A DNA stretch of 64,000 nt, from assembly GCA_020849475.1 (NCBI GenBank), contig JADLGE010000079.1, positions 119,267 to 183,266 on the forward strand, read 5' to 3'. This document shows positions 1 through 9,426 of this stretch, piece by piece. The position numbers and the translations under genes are program-made. Source of the DNA: Gammaproteobacteria bacterium (GTDB lineage: Bacteria; Pseudomonadota; Gammaproteobacteria; Ga0077536). The notes under the pieces were generated by a model. The model saw only the letters and a list, made by a program, of their open reading frames with translations, had not been told where the DNA came from and ran no database searches. Numbering within the stretch: position 1 is the first letter of the stretch; every line of letters starts with the position of its first letter.

Positions 1-141
1 GTCGCGGAACGGTTTGACCAGCTCACGACAGGCATAGGACAGCGCGTCGTGATTGCGCATCAAGGGTGTCAGGTCCTTGAACAGGATGCCGGGCTTGGGG
101 AAATCCGCGACGTCGCGAATGTGCTGGATGATGGTCTGCAT
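1..141 (-). CDS. apt: Adenine phosphoribosyltransferase, N-terminal part (cut by window edge)
   Basis: Only the first 47 codons lie in the window; the gene continues past base 1. The visible protein contains the sequence [20 protein letters not shown], the conserved N-terminal block of Apt, the purine-salvage enzyme that joins adenine and PRPP to make AMP. The PRPP-binding loop lies outside the window, so activity cannot be judged. The ATG at 141 is the natural start because the Apt alignment begins there. A plausible promoter lies about 25 bases upstream on the same strand. The upstream same-strand neighbour (ending at 300) is separated by 158 bases, so apt is probably transcribed on its own. 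Confidence 0.88.
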   Translation of the reverse strand, partial: MQTIIQHIRDVADFPKPGILFKDLTPLMRNHDALSYACRELVKPFRD

Positions 142-166
142 GGAACTCGGCCTGTGGGATGACGGG

Positions 167-194
167 ATGATAAACGCAAGGCGAGGAGCGGCAA
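167..194 (-). promoter_or_regulatory. Candidate sigma-70 promoter for apt
   Basis: Read on the minus strand, TTGCCG (189-194) and TATCAT (167-172) are separated by 16 bases, and the apt ATG follows about 26 bases after the -10. Match and spacing are good but not perfect. This is inferred from sequence only. Confidence 0.45.
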
Positions 195-240
195 AACAGT
201 ACGGGGCGCGGCCACGGGCGCGCGTGCGCGGCGGCCCTGG

Positions 241-262
241 ATGTCAGACTGAAGTCTGACAT
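241..262. repeat. Perfect 10-bp inverted repeat between the flavoprotein fusion gene and apt
   Basis: ATGTCAGACT is followed, after only two bases (GA), by its exact reverse complement AGTCTGACAT. There is no T-tract, so it is not an intrinsic terminator. It lies about 50 bases upstream of the candidate apt -35 box. It could be an operator for a dimeric regulator or a cruciform/hairpin element. The rest of the 142-299 gap shows only the apt promoter. Confidence 0.6.
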
Positions 263-299
263 TCGCCCGACTAGCGGCCCGCGCGCAGCCGCAGACAGA

Positions 300-2444
300 T
301 CACCCCTCACGCCGCCACGCGTGATAACGCGCCAGCCATCCCAGCACGCGCGGCGAGACATGGGCGCGGCGCCAGGCGCCGGCGGCGAATTTGTTGGCCT
401 CGGCCAGCGTCGGATAGATGTGGATGGTGCTCAAAATCTTGCCGAGGCCGAGCTTGTGTTTCATCGCCAGCACGAACTCGGCAATCAGCTCACCGGCGTG
501 CTCGCCGACGATGGTGACGCCGAGGATGCGATCGCTGCCGGGCGGCGTCAGCACTTTGACGAAGCCGCGCGCGGCGCCGTCGGCAATCGCGCGGTCGAGT
601 TCGCTCAAGTCGTAGCGCGTGATCTCGAAGGCGAGGCCGCGCGCCCGCGCTTCTTTTTCATTGAGACCGACGCGCGCGACTTCCGGGTCGATGAAGGTGC
701 ACCACGGAATCACTCGGTAGTCGACCGCGAAGCGCTTGAGGTTGCCGAACAAGGCATTGATGGTGGCGTACCAGGCCTGGTGCGAAGCGGTGTGGGTGAA
801 TTGATAGGGGCCGGCCACGTCACCGCAGGCATAAACGCTGGGCACATGGGTTTCGAGATAATCGTTGACGCTGAGCGTGCCGTGTTCGGTCAGTGGCACG
901 CCGAGATCTTCGAGCCCGAGACCGCTTACCCGCGGGCGCCGGCCCAGGGCCACGATCACTTCATCGAAATCGATGCTGACAGGCGAACCGCCGTCGAGGC
1001 GTTCGCACAGCAGCGACTTGCCACCCGCGTCGTTGACGAAGCGCGTGGCGCGCGCCTTGAGTTGGAGTGCGATGCCTTCCTCGCGAAACACATCGGCAAC
1101 GAAGGCGCCGATCTCGACGTCCTCGCGCGGCAGCAGTTGCTCGGCCATTTCGACCACGGTGACCTGGCTGCCGAGGCGCGCAAAAGCCTGTGCCAGCTCG
1201 CAGCCGATGGGGCCACCGCCCAGCACCAGCAGGCGGGCTGGCAGCGTGCGCAGATTCCACAGCGTGTCTGAGGTCAGGTAGGGCACGCTATCGAGACCCG
1301 GGATGGCCGGCACAGAGGGTTCGGCGCCGGTCGCGAGGATGATGGCGCGCGCCGACATTTCAGCGCCGTTGACCGTCACCCGATAGGGCGACACCAGGCG
1401 TGCGCGGCCTTTGATGCATTCGACGCCGAGGCTCTCGAAGCGCTCGACCGAATCGTGCGGCGCAATCTCGGCGACCACGCTGTGCACGCGCGCCATGATG
1501 TCGGCAAAATCGAATTCAAGCGCTACATGGCGTATGCCGAAGCGCGCCGCGTGACGTGCCTCGTGGACCTGTCGCGCCGCTTTCAACAGCGCCTTGGACG
1601 GCACGCAGCCGGTATTCAGACAATCGCCGCCCATGCGCTGCTGTTCGATGAGTGTGACCTTGGCGCGTACGCTCGATGCAATCAGCGCCGCCACCAGGCC
1701 GGCCGAACCGGCGCCGATCACGATCACATTGCGGTCGACCTGCGCCGGCGGCGGATGGTCGGCGATGAAACGCTGTCGCTTGAGCGCGCCGTTGAGGTGC
1801 TTCGCCAGCAGCGGAAACAGGCCCAGGATCACCAGCGATATCAGCACCGGCGTCGACAGCACATCGCTCACATTGTCGATGCGCGCCAGTTGCGTGCCGG
1901 CATTCACGAACACCATGGTCGCCGGCAGCATGCCGAGCTGGCTGTACTGCATGAAGTCGCGCAGGCGTATCGGTGTCAGCCCCATCAGCAGGTTGACCAG
2001 CACGAACGGAAACAGCGGGATGAGGCGCAGCGTCAAAAGATAGGACGGCCCGTCGCTGCGCATGTGGCGGTTGATGGTTTCGAGCCGATGACCGAAGCGT
2101 GCCTGCAGGGGGCCGCGCAGCACGTAACGGGCGACGAGAAAGGCGCCGCTGGCGCCGAGCGTGCTGGCGAAGGACACCAGCAAGGTGCCCCAGGTGAAGC
2201 CGAACAGTGCGCCGGCCGCGAGGGTCATGACCGCCGCGCCGGGCAGCGACAGCGCCGTGACGATGACATAGATGATGAAGCCCCAGCCCATGGCCGCCAC
2301 GCGGTCGGCGGCCACCAGTTCGGTGAGCCGTGCGTGCTGCGCTTTGAGGGTGGCGAGATTGAGATAGGCGCCGGGGTCCAGCGCCAGCACCACCAGCACG
2401 CTTGCGGCCAGCAGCGCCAGCAGCAGCAGGCGACGACGGCTCAT
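300..2444 (-). CDS. Fusion of TVP38/TMEM64-type membrane domain with FAD-dependent disulfide oxidoreductase
   Basis: A 714-residue protein when started at the ATG at 2444; the longer frame upstream adds only an arginine/proline-rich stretch. Residues 1 to about 225 are hydrophobic with several membrane segments and match the TVP38/TMEM64 (SNARE-associated) family. From residue about 240 it is a pyridine nucleotide-disulfide reductase: FAD motif GAGSAGL (244-250), redox pair C275/C280 in GGDCLNTGCVPSK, NAD(P) motif GGGPIGCELAQ, and a C-terminal dimerisation domain with HIYPTLAE. This reductase belongs to the mercuric reductase/lipoamide dehydrogenase-like group, and no HMA domain is present. 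The substrate is unknown; membrane-tethered thiol or quinone redox work is an inference. The downstream neighbour is apt. Confidence 0.85.
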   Translation of the reverse strand: MSRRRLLLLALLAASVLVVLALDPGAYLNLATLKAQHARLTELVAADRVAAMGWGFIIYVIVTALSLPGAAVMTLAAGALFGFTWGTLLVSFASTLGASGAFLVARYVLRGPLQARFGHRLETINRHMRSDGPSYLLTLRLIPLFPFVLVNLLMGLTPIRLRDFMQYSQLGMLPATMVFVNAGTQLARIDNVSDVLSTPVLISLVILGLFPLLAKHLNGALKRQRFIADHPPPAQVDRNVIVIGAGSAGLVAALIASSVRAKVTLIEQQRMGGDCLNTGCVPSKALLKAARQVHEARHAARFGIRHVALEFDFADIMARVHSVVAEIAPHDSVERFESLGVECIKGRARLVSPYRVTVNGAEMSARAIILATGAEPSVPAIPGLDSVPYLTSDTLWNLRTLPARLLVLGGGPIGCELAQAFARLGSQVTVVEMAEQLLPREDVEIGAFVADVFREEGIALQLKARATRFVNDAGGKSLLCERLDGGSPVSIDFDEVIVALGRRPRVSGLGLEDLGVPLTEHGTLSVNDYLETHVPSVYACGDVAGPYQFTHTASHQAWYATINALFGNLKRFAVDYRVIPWCTFIDPEVARVGLNEKEARARGLAFEITRYDLSELDRAIADGAARGFVKVLTPPGSDRILGVTIVGEHAGELIAEFVLAMKHKLGLGKILSTIHIYPTLAEANKFAAGAWRRAHVSPRVLGWLARYHAWRREG

Positions 2445-2597
2445 GACGTGCGTCCCGGGCGGCGCGCGGCCACGCGCTGGGGAGTCGTGTACACTGCGGC
2501 CCGCAGGCTGACGCCGCATCCTGGTCCGCTGGCCAGGCCGCGCGGGCGCGGTGCGACATTCGACGTCATGCGCTGACTGCCAGGCTGCACTTCGTTC

Positions 2598-3389
2598 ATG
2601 ACACAGGTAACTCCAGTGAAGGCATCATCGAATTCCCTCGCGCTTGCCGGCCGCGTCATTGCGCTGGCCATGCTGCTGCTCGTGACGAGCACCACCCAGG
2701 CCGCCGATTCGCGCGCATTGAATGCGTTGCTCGATGGCGTGCTGGCCGAGAACGTCAAGGATGGCTATGTCGACTATCCGGCCATCGCTCGCAATGTGCG
2801 CTTCACCAAATACCTCGAATCCCTCGCTGAATTCAATCTCGACAGCTTGAGCGACGACAAGGAAAAGCTGGCGTTCTGGCTCAACGTCTACAACGCACTC
2901 GTAATCAAGAACATCATCGACGGTAAATCGCCTAACGGCATGATGGACCACATGACGTTTTTCCGCAGCAACATCAAGGTCGGCGGTCGCGGTTTCGACC
3001 TCAACGCCATCGAGGGCGACATACTGCGCAAGTTCAAGGATCCGCGCGTCTATTTCGGCATCGTGCCCGCCACGTCCTCGGCGCCCAAGCTGCGCTCGCA
3101 GGCGTTCAACGGCGAGGAAGTCGATCAGCAGCTCGAAGCCGCGGCCCGCGACTTCATCAACGACAAGCGTCGCAACCGTTTCTCAGCCGCGCTGCAGGCC
3201 GCCAAGCTGTCCAAGATTTTTGAGGAGCATCGTGACGAGTTCGGCAAGACCGACAAACAGCTTCTGACCTATGTGGCCGGTTACGTGAACGACGAGGAGG
3301 TGGCGAAGATTCTCAAGCGCGGCACCTACGCCGTGAAGTTCATGGACTACGACGCCACCATCAACGGCAATTCCATCCAGTCCCACTGA
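2598..3389 (+). CDS. DUF547 domain protein, probably secreted
   Basis: A 263-residue protein with a signal peptide (hydrophobic segment about residues 15-35, likely cleavage after TTQA). The rest matches the DUF547 family, whose diagnostic block is visible as KLAFWLNVYNALVIKN. The family is widespread and its biochemical function is not established. The gene diverges from the TVP38-reductase fusion and converges with aas. ATG 2598 is the first start of an open frame. I can say only that it is an exported DUF547 protein. Confidence 0.85.
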   Translation: MTQVTPVKASSNSLALAGRVIALAMLLLVTSTTQAADSRALNALLDGVLAENVKDGYVDYPAIARNVRFTKYLESLAEFNLDSLSDDKEKLAFWLNVYNALVIKNIIDGKSPNGMMDHMTFFRSNIKVGGRGFDLNAIEGDILRKFKDPRVYFGIVPATSSAPKLRSQAFNGEEVDQQLEAAARDFINDKRRNRFSAALQAAKLSKIFEEHRDEFGKTDKQLLTYVAGYVNDEEVAKILKRGTYAVKFMDYDATINGNSIQSH

Positions 3390-3407
3390 GCGGGCCCGCC
3401 AACCCAC

Positions 3408-5603
3408 TCAGGACTGCTGGCGCTGATACAGTTCGCGCAGCGCCGGGTAGTTGATCTTGCCCGAGCCGAGCAAGGGCATGGCGGCTTGATGAATGATGTG
3501 GCGCGGCAAGGCCAGCTCGCTGTGGGTGGCGGCGCGCGCCGCCGTTACGAGCTCGGCGCGATTGACCGCCTCGGTGTCACTGAACAGCACGATCTGCTCA
3601 CCCTTGCGCGCATCGGCCACCGCCAGCGCGGCATGAATGCCCTGCGGCCATAGCTGCGCCGCCAGCTCTTCGACGATTGCCAAAGACACCATCTCGCCGC
3701 CGACCTTGGCGAAACGCTTGGCGCGCCCCTTGATGCTCACATAGCCGTCGCCGTCGATTGCGACGATATCGCCGGTCGCATACCAGCCGGCGCCCATGCG
3801 CTGCGTCCACGGCGGGATGATGGCGCCGTCGCTGCCATGAAAGAGATATCCCTGCATGACGTTCGGGCCGCGCACCACCAGTTCGCCGCCGTCGGCGATG
3901 CCGTCCACCGGTTCGAGGTAGTGTTCGGTCATGGCGAGCAGGCGTCCGACCGTGCCGCGCCGCGCGGCGAGGGGGTGATTGACCGCCACCACCGGGCTCG
4001 CTTCGGTGGCGCCATAGCCTTCAAAAATCCGCACACCGAATTTATCCGCCCATAGCGCACGGGTGTCGTCGGTCAGCTTTTCGGCGCCCGCTATCACGTA
4101 GCGCATGCGGTGCATGTCGAAGTCCTGGGCGTGTTGCGCGTAGGCGCGCAGAAACGTGTTGGTGCCGAACAGGCAGGTGACATTGAGTTCATAACAGAGC
4201 TCCGGCACCAGGCGGTAATGCAAAGGGCTCGGGTATTGATAACTCGGGCAGCCCTTCAGCAAGGGCAGCAGCACGCCGCCCAGCAGTCCGAAGGCATGGA
4301 ACACCGGCAGCACGTTCAACACGCGGTCATGACTGGTGAGATCGAGCAGCGATTGCACCTGGGCGAAATTGGCCAGCAGGTTGGCATGGGACAACACCAC
4401 GCCTTTCGGTATGCCTTCCGAGCCCGATGTAAACAGCACCACTGCCGGCAGTTGCGGATCGACCGCGCCGCCCAGCAGGCGTTGGGCGAGCAACGGCGCA
4501 CGCGCCGCCAGCGCGCCGCCGAGCTTGGTGAGCGGACCGATGGCAGCGCGCAGGTCTTCGAGATAGACGACTTTGGCCAGGGTTTCGAGGGCGCTGATTT
4601 CGGCGCCGAGCGAGGCGCCTTCGACGAACGCGCGCGAGGTCACCACCAGCCGCACGTTGCCGGTCTCGATGGCCGTCACCAGGCCACGCGCGCCGGCCGT
4701 GAAGTTGAGCATCGCGGTCTGGCGGCCGCGCGCCGCGCAGGCGAGCAGGGTGACGACGGTGGCGGCGGTGCTTGGCAGCAGCACGCCCAGCCGTTCGCGT
4801 GCGCCGAGCTGGCGTGTCAGCACGCCGCCCAGCACCAGCGCGCGGGTCAGCAGATCCCGATAGCAGAGGCGTGCGCCGGTGGCGTCTTCGAGCACGTATT
4901 GGCGCATGCCGTGATTGCGCGCGGCCCGCACCACCGCAGCGAACAGCGTCTCGTGGTGATAGCCCGCCGTGTAACTGACCTCCAGCATCGCGCGCAGCAG
5001 CGCGTCGGCGGCGTGGGCGCGGCGTTCGCTGCCGCGCACTTCCGCCGGCACTTCGAGGCGACGCGCAGGCAATACCGTCAGCGTGATGCGCGGCCACCAG
5101 CTTTGACGGACCTTGCCGCGCAGTCCCGACCAGCGTGAATACTGCGGGCCGTCGATGGCTACCGGCAGGATCTCGGCCTCGGCATGCTCGGCAATCAGCG
5201 CCGCGCCTTCGTAGACTTTCATGAGCGCGGCGCCGCTGGCCACGCGGCCTTCGGGGAAAATCATGAGAGCGCGGCCCTCGCGCAGCACATGGGTCAGCGA
5301 TTTGATGGCGCCCGGATTCAGCGTGTCGAGTTCATGCCAGTCGACGAAGCGCAGCAACAGACGCAGCCAGCGGCGGCGCGCGGTGGCGGGACTGACGGCG
5401 AACACCGGCGTCAGCGGCACAAACAGGAAGAGCAGCAGACCGTCGATGAGCGAAGGATGATTGGCGACCAGCATTACGCGTGGCCCGGCGGCCCGCAGGT
5501 GTTGCAAACCGTGCACGTCAACGCGGCACAGCAGACGCAGGACAGCGGCGGCGACGCTGCGCAGCAGGCCGATGGCCAGGTTCGAAGTGCGGAGATGCAT
5601 CAT
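3408..5603 (-). CDS. aas: Bifunctional acyl-ACP:phospholipid acyltransferase / acyl-ACP synthetase
   Basis: A 731-residue protein from ATG 5603 (a longer TTG start at 5630 is less likely). The N-terminal third is a PlsC-type acyltransferase with the HX4D motif (H49 to D54 in NHPSLID) and FPEGR (116-120). The remainder is an AMP-forming acyl-activating domain with FTSGSEGIPKG and a YGATEASP motif. E. coli Aas (719 residues) has the same order and repairs lysophosphatidylethanolamine at the inner membrane, loading fatty acids onto ACP. No MFS domain is fused and no lplT transporter gene is adjacent, unlike E. coli. It converges with the DUF547 gene. Confidence 0.87.
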   Translation of the reverse strand: MMHLRTSNLAIGLLRSVAAAVLRLLCRVDVHGLQHLRAAGPRVMLVANHPSLIDGLLLFLFVPLTPVFAVSPATARRRWLRLLLRFVDWHELDTLNPGAIKSLTHVLREGRALMIFPEGRVASGAALMKVYEGAALIAEHAEAEILPVAIDGPQYSRWSGLRGKVRQSWWPRITLTVLPARRLEVPAEVRGSERRAHAADALLRAMLEVSYTAGYHHETLFAAVVRAARNHGMRQYVLEDATGARLCYRDLLTRALVLGGVLTRQLGARERLGVLLPSTAATVVTLLACAARGRQTAMLNFTAGARGLVTAIETGNVRLVVTSRAFVEGASLGAEISALETLAKVVYLEDLRAAIGPLTKLGGALAARAPLLAQRLLGGAVDPQLPAVVLFTSGSEGIPKGVVLSHANLLANFAQVQSLLDLTSHDRVLNVLPVFHAFGLLGGVLLPLLKGCPSYQYPSPLHYRLVPELCYELNVTCLFGTNTFLRAYAQHAQDFDMHRMRYVIAGAEKLTDDTRALWADKFGVRIFEGYGATEASPVVAVNHPLAARRGTVGRLLAMTEHYLEPVDGIADGGELVVRGPNVMQGYLFHGSDGAIIPPWTQRMGAGWYATGDIVAIDGDGYVSIKGRAKRFAKVGGEMVSLAIVEELAAQLWPQGIHAALAVADARKGEQIVLFSDTEAVNRAELVTAARAATHSELALPRHIIHQAAMPLLGSGKINYPALRELYQRQQS

Positions 5604-5664
5604 GACCTGCGCGGCGCGGGCGAGGTGCAAGCGGCGTGCGTGAACGCCGCGCGGGTGGTCTTTT

Positions 5665-7314
5665 TCAGGTTTCGCCGTTGACGACGAGGCGTTGTCCAGG
5701 CTGTAGCGCCGTGGTGCTGGTGGGCAGTCGATTCCACTTTTTCAGGGCGTCGACGGAGACATTGAAGCGCCGCGATATTGTCCACAGAGAATCCCCTTCC
5801 CGGACCTGATAGCGCATTTCGTCGGCGCTGTCGGCGCTCGCCAGCGAGATGCCCGGCAACCCGCTCCGCGCGCCGGCGGTGCCTGGCAGGCGCAATTTTT
5901 GTCCAAGCTTGAGCACCGTGCGCGAATTCAGACCATTGCTTGCGGCCAAGGCTTCGGCGCTGACGTGGTACCGCTTGGCGATATCCCACAGGTTATCGCC
6001 GTTACCGACCACGTGCACGGCTGGCGTCGACTTGCTGGCGACGCGCAGCGGTTTGTCCGCGGACGCCGTGACGGTGTTGGCGCCGTTGGCCACGCGCTTG
6101 GCGCTGTCGGGCAGACGCAGCACCTGGCCGAGACGCAGGTTGGTTGAACTCAAGTGATTCAGCTCGCGCAGCGCACGCACCGACACGCCGGCCTTGGACG
6201 CAATCAATGACAGCGAATCGCCGGCCCGCACGGTGTGTTCGCGCTTGCCGCCGCGTGCCGGCGCGACCGCCGCCACTTCGCTGCGCACATCCGGCAGGCG
6301 CCGCACTTCATCGGACAGCGACGACAAAGCCAGCACCACGTCGTCGCCATGGCCATGGGCGACCAGCACACGGGTGGCGCCGCTGACCGTGGTCTGGCGT
6401 ACGAAGGCGGGATTCATGGCCTTGAGTTCGTCGGCGGCGAAGCCGCTCGCGCCGGCGATGCGCGACAACGGCAGATTGGCGCCGACGTCGGCGACATCGA
6501 AGTAAGGCCGATTGGGGACCACGGCTGGCTTGATGCCAAACGCGTCGGGTGCGGCGACCAGCGCGGCGACATTGATCAGTCGCTCGACGTAGCTGCGCGT
6601 GCCGCCGGGCAGGCTCAGCGACCAGAAGTCGGTGCCGCGCCCGCGATCACGGTTGCGTGCGACGGCCTGTTGCACGGTGCGCTCGCCGCAGTTGTAGGCG
6701 GCGATCGCCAGCAGCCAATCGCCGTTGAAGTCGTCGCGCAGTTGTTCGAAGTAATGCAGCGCAGCGTCGGTGCTGGCGACCACGTCGCGCCGACCGTCGT
6801 ACCAGGCGGTCTGGCTCAAGCCGAAGCGCTGTCCGGTGGCGGGAATCAATTGCCACAGGCCTGCCGGTCCGCCGCGTGAGCCGGCGCCCGGATTGAAGCC
6901 GCTCTCAAGCAGCGGGATCAGGGCCAGTTCGTAAGGCAGTTTGCGCTTGTCGAGTTCGCTGACGACGAAGTGCAGGTAGGGGCGCGATTGCAGTGCGCCG
7001 CGTTCAACGACGCTCTTGGCGAACTGGACTTTGCCCAAGGGATTGCGCGGGAAGTGATGAGGCGATTTGTGCAGCGTCAGACCGTCGCCAATCTTGCGCC
7101 ACAGATCCGGCCCTCGTTCCGACTCGTCTTCGTTCTTCACGATTTCGGGCGCGGGCGGCGGCGTCGGCTGTTCTTCGGGCACGGTCAGCGGCTTGACCTG
7201 CGGACCGGAATGCGCCGTGGTATGAACGAACGGCACGGGCACCGTGCAACCGAAAAGCGCGGCGCTCAGGAGGGCAATAAAGGCCCCTGTTCGAATGTGG
7301 TTTCCCCCCAACAT
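5665..7314 (-). CDS. mltD: Membrane-bound lytic murein transglycosylase D with three LysM repeats
   Basis: A 549-residue lipoprotein from ATG 7314: hydrophobic signal then lipobox LFGC (Cys23). The SLT domain carries the catalytic glutamate at residue 137 in PLLESGFNPGA, followed by GLWQLIPATGQRFGL. Three LysM peptidoglycan-binding repeats follow in the C-terminal third, each with the pattern V-x-x-G-D-x-L-x-x-I. It cleaves glycan strands of peptidoglycan at the outer-membrane face. The next-door methyltransferase-rnhA-dnaQ cluster is the E. coli neighbourhood of mltD, but gloB, which sits there in E. coli, is absent. No Shine-Dalgarno sequence is visible before the ATG. Confidence 0.93.
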   Translation of the reverse strand: MLGGNHIRTGAFIALLSAALFGCTVPVPFVHTTAHSGPQVKPLTVPEEQPTPPPAPEIVKNEDESERGPDLWRKIGDGLTLHKSPHHFPRNPLGKVQFAKSVVERGALQSRPYLHFVVSELDKRKLPYELALIPLLESGFNPGAGSRGGPAGLWQLIPATGQRFGLSQTAWYDGRRDVVASTDAALHYFEQLRDDFNGDWLLAIAAYNCGERTVQQAVARNRDRGRGTDFWSLSLPGGTRSYVERLINVAALVAAPDAFGIKPAVVPNRPYFDVADVGANLPLSRIAGASGFAADELKAMNPAFVRQTTVSGATRVLVAHGHGDDVVLALSSLSDEVRRLPDVRSEVAAVAPARGGKREHTVRAGDSLSLIASKAGVSVRALRELNHLSSTNLRLGQVLRLPDSAKRVANGANTVTASADKPLRVASKSTPAVHVVGNGDNLWDIAKRYHVSAEALAASNGLNSRTVLKLGQKLRLPGTAGARSGLPGISLASADSADEMRYQVREGDSLWTISRRFNVSVDALKKWNRLPTSTTALQPGQRLVVNGET

Positions 7315-7320
7315 GGGGGT

Positions 7321-7350
7321 AATGTAGAAAGGCTTCGGGGCCGAGGTCAA
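7321..7350 (-). promoter_or_regulatory. Candidate promoter for mltD, possibly giving a leaderless mRNA
   Basis: On the minus strand TTGACC (7345-7350) is followed after 18 bases by TACATT (7321-7326). A transcript started 7 bases beyond the -10 would begin at or next to the A of the mltD ATG at 7314. The sequence just before the ATG is ACCCCC, with no ribosome-binding site. Confidence 0.4.
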
Positions 7351-7448
7351 CCCCAAGCGTTGCACCCGCGCGCTGCCCCATGCCAAGCTTCGAATCGTTT
7401 CAGGGCCTGCGGACGCGTCGGGCTCTTGGTTTTATCTCTCTGTTTTCA

Positions 7449-8249
7449 ATGAAAATAAATTCCAATGAAGGTTTCGGCGACGCGAGTCTCGCGGTCGCCG
7501 TCAGGCGCTGGTACGGAGCGCCGCCCGGCAGCCTGCTGGCGGACATCGAGCGCCGCCTGCTGGCCCGTTTCCTGCCCGATCTGTTCGGCTTCCACATCGT
7601 CCAGCTCGGTTGCCACCATGTCGAGGACCTGCTGGATGCGAGCCGTGTCACGCATAAGGTGCGCATCGACCTCGGGCATACGCTCAACGCCGATGCCGAC
7701 ATGCATTGCGTCGAAGATGCCTTGCCACTGCAAGCCAATTCCATCGACGTGCTGCTGCTGCCTCACGTGCTCGAGTTTGCGCACGACGCGCATCGCGTAT
7801 TGCGCGAAGCCGAACGCGTGCTGATTGGTGAAGGGCATCTCGTGATCCTGGGTTTCAATCCCTGGAGTTTTTTCGGCGTCCGCTCATTACTCACCCGCTG
7901 GCAGGGGCGCGCGCCCTGGCATGGGCGCTTCATCGGCACGGCGCGGGTCAAGGACTGGCTGCAGCTGTTGGGTTTCGATGTACTGCATGTCGAACGCGGC
8001 AGCTATCGACCGCCGTCGCGCAGCGCGCGGCTCAATCAGCATCTGGAATTCATGGAACGCCTCGGCGCGTTCTGCTGGCCGCTGTTCGGCAATATCTACG
8101 TCATCGTCGCGCGCAAGCGCGTCGAAGGCCTGACACCGCTACGCGCGAGCTGGCGCCAGCGTCGTCGGCTGGTCGCCGCCAGCGTCATCGAACCCACCAC
8201 CCGCGCGCCGCTGCGCGCGCCCGCAGGAACTGATCACCATGAGCACTGA
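7449..8249 (+). CDS. Class I SAM-dependent methyltransferase, YafS-like
   Basis: A 266-residue protein from ATG 7449 (an in-frame ATG at 7380 would add 23 residues and overlap the mltD promoter region). It matches the methyltransferase encoded between mltD/gloB and rnhA in enterobacteria (YafS): FGFHIVQLG, a central [21 protein letters not shown] block typical of Methyltransf_11, and [15 protein letters not shown]. The classical glycine-rich motif I is weak, as in YafS. The substrate is unknown. The gene overlaps rnhA by 11 bases, suggesting co-translation. Confidence 0.78.
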   Translation: MKINSNEGFGDASLAVAVRRWYGAPPGSLLADIERRLLARFLPDLFGFHIVQLGCHHVEDLLDASRVTHKVRIDLGHTLNADADMHCVEDALPLQANSIDVLLLPHVLEFAHDAHRVLREAERVLIGEGHLVILGFNPWSFFGVRSLLTRWQGRAPWHGRFIGTARVKDWLQLLGFDVLHVERGSYRPPSRSARLNQHLEFMERLGAFCWPLFGNIYVIVARKRVEGLTPLRASWRQRRRLVAASVIEPTTRAPLRAPAGTDHHEH

Positions 8250-8694
8250 GGCCGACGTCGTCGAGATTTATACGGACGGCGCCTGTCGTGGCAATCCCGG
8301 TCCCGGCGGCTGGGGCGCGCTGCTGCGCTACCGCGGTCGTGAGCGGCACTTGAAGGGCGCGGCGGCGGACACCACCAACAACCGCATGGAGCTGACCGCC
8401 GCCATCGAGGCGCTCGGCGCCCTGACCCGCAAGAGTCGCGTTCACATCCACACCGATTCACAATATGTGAAGAACGGCATCACGCAATGGATGGCCAACT
8501 GGAAGAAGCGCGGCTGGAAGACCGCCAACCGCGAACCGGTCAAGAACGTCGATTTATGGCAGTTGCTGGAGCAGGCCTGCGCCGCCCACGAGGTGCGCTG
8601 GTACTGGGTGAAGGGCCATGCCGGTCACGTGGACAACGAGCTTGCGGACAGCCTCGCCAACGCCGCCATCGATGAAATGCTGGCCGCGCGCTGA
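8239..8694 (+). CDS. rnhA: Ribonuclease HI
   Basis: A 151-residue protein, the usual length. Catalytic residues are visible: D13 (YTDGA), E51 (RMELTAA), D73 (HTDSQYV), the histidine in VKGHAGH and the last aspartate in DNELAD. It degrades RNA in RNA-DNA hybrids (R-loops, Okazaki primers). The start ATG 8239 lies inside the end of the methyltransferase gene and is preceded by AGGAAC. dnaQ follows 24 bases later in the same direction, the conserved rnhA-dnaQ pair. Confidence 0.97.
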   Translation: MSTEADVVEIYTDGACRGNPGPGGWGALLRYRGRERHLKGAAADTTNNRMELTAAIEALGALTRKSRVHIHTDSQYVKNGITQWMANWKKRGWKTANREPVKNVDLWQLLEQACAAHEVRWYWVKGHAGHVDNELADSLANAAIDEMLAAR

Positions 8695-8718
8695 GCGCGC
8701 CGCGCCACGGAGACACTC

Positions 8719-9423
8719 ATGCGTCAGATAGTGCTCGATACCGAAACCACCGGCCTTGAAGCCTCGCAAGGCCATCGCATCATCGAAATCGGCTGTGTGG
8801 AAATCGTCAACCGGCGCATCACCGAGAGACGCTACCAGCAGTACATCAACCCGCAACGGGAAATCGATGCCGGCGCGGTCGAAGTGCATGGCATCACGCT
8901 GGCCGATCTCGCCGAGCGCCCGACCTTCGCCGACATCGCCATGGAATTCGTCGAGTTCGTGCGCGGCGCGCAGCTCATCATCCATAACGCGAGCTTCGAC
9001 GTCGGCTTCCTGAACATGGAGCTCGGCCTGCTGGGGCCAGCCTGGGGCCGCACCGAGGATTACTGCACGGTATTCGACACCCTGCCGCTGGCGCGCGAGA
9101 TGCACCCCGGCCAGCGCAACAGCCTGGATGCCCTGTGCAAACGCTACGACGTCAGCAACGCCCACCGCGAACGTCACGGCGCGCTGCTCGACGCCGAACT
9201 GCTGGCGGAAGTCTACCTGGCCATGACCGGTGGTCAGGCGACCTTGGCGCTGGATGCCGGGCGCAAGCACGACAGGCCGGGCGGCGCGCAGGCGCGGCCG
9301 GTGCAAAGACCGAGTTCGCTGACGGTGGTGATGCCAAATGCCGAAGAACTGGCCGCCCATGAACACGCGCTCAAGGCGGTCGACAAGGCCAGTCGCGGTC
9401 AGTGTCTGTGGATGAAATCTTGA
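8719..9423 (+). CDS. dnaQ: DNA polymerase III epsilon subunit (proofreading exonuclease)
   Basis: A 234-residue protein with the DEDDh exonuclease motifs: DTETTG (Exo I, D7 and E9), HNASFD (Exo II) and HGALLDAELLA (Exo III). After the catalytic domain, QATLAL fits the beta-clamp binding motif found at the same place in E. coli epsilon, and the C-terminal tail would bind the alpha subunit. It removes misincorporated nucleotides during replication. A clear ribosome-binding site (GGAGAC) lies 6 bases before the ATG. Confidence 0.96.
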   Translation: MRQIVLDTETTGLEASQGHRIIEIGCVEIVNRRITERRYQQYINPQREIDAGAVEVHGITLADLAERPTFADIAMEFVEFVRGAQLIIHNASFDVGFLNMELGLLGPAWGRTEDYCTVFDTLPLAREMHPGQRNSLDALCKRYDVSNAHRERHGALLDAELLAEVYLAMTGGQATLALDAGRKHDRPGGAQARPVQRPSSLTVVMPNAEELAAHEHALKAVDKASRGQCLWMKS

Positions 9424-9426
9424 ACC

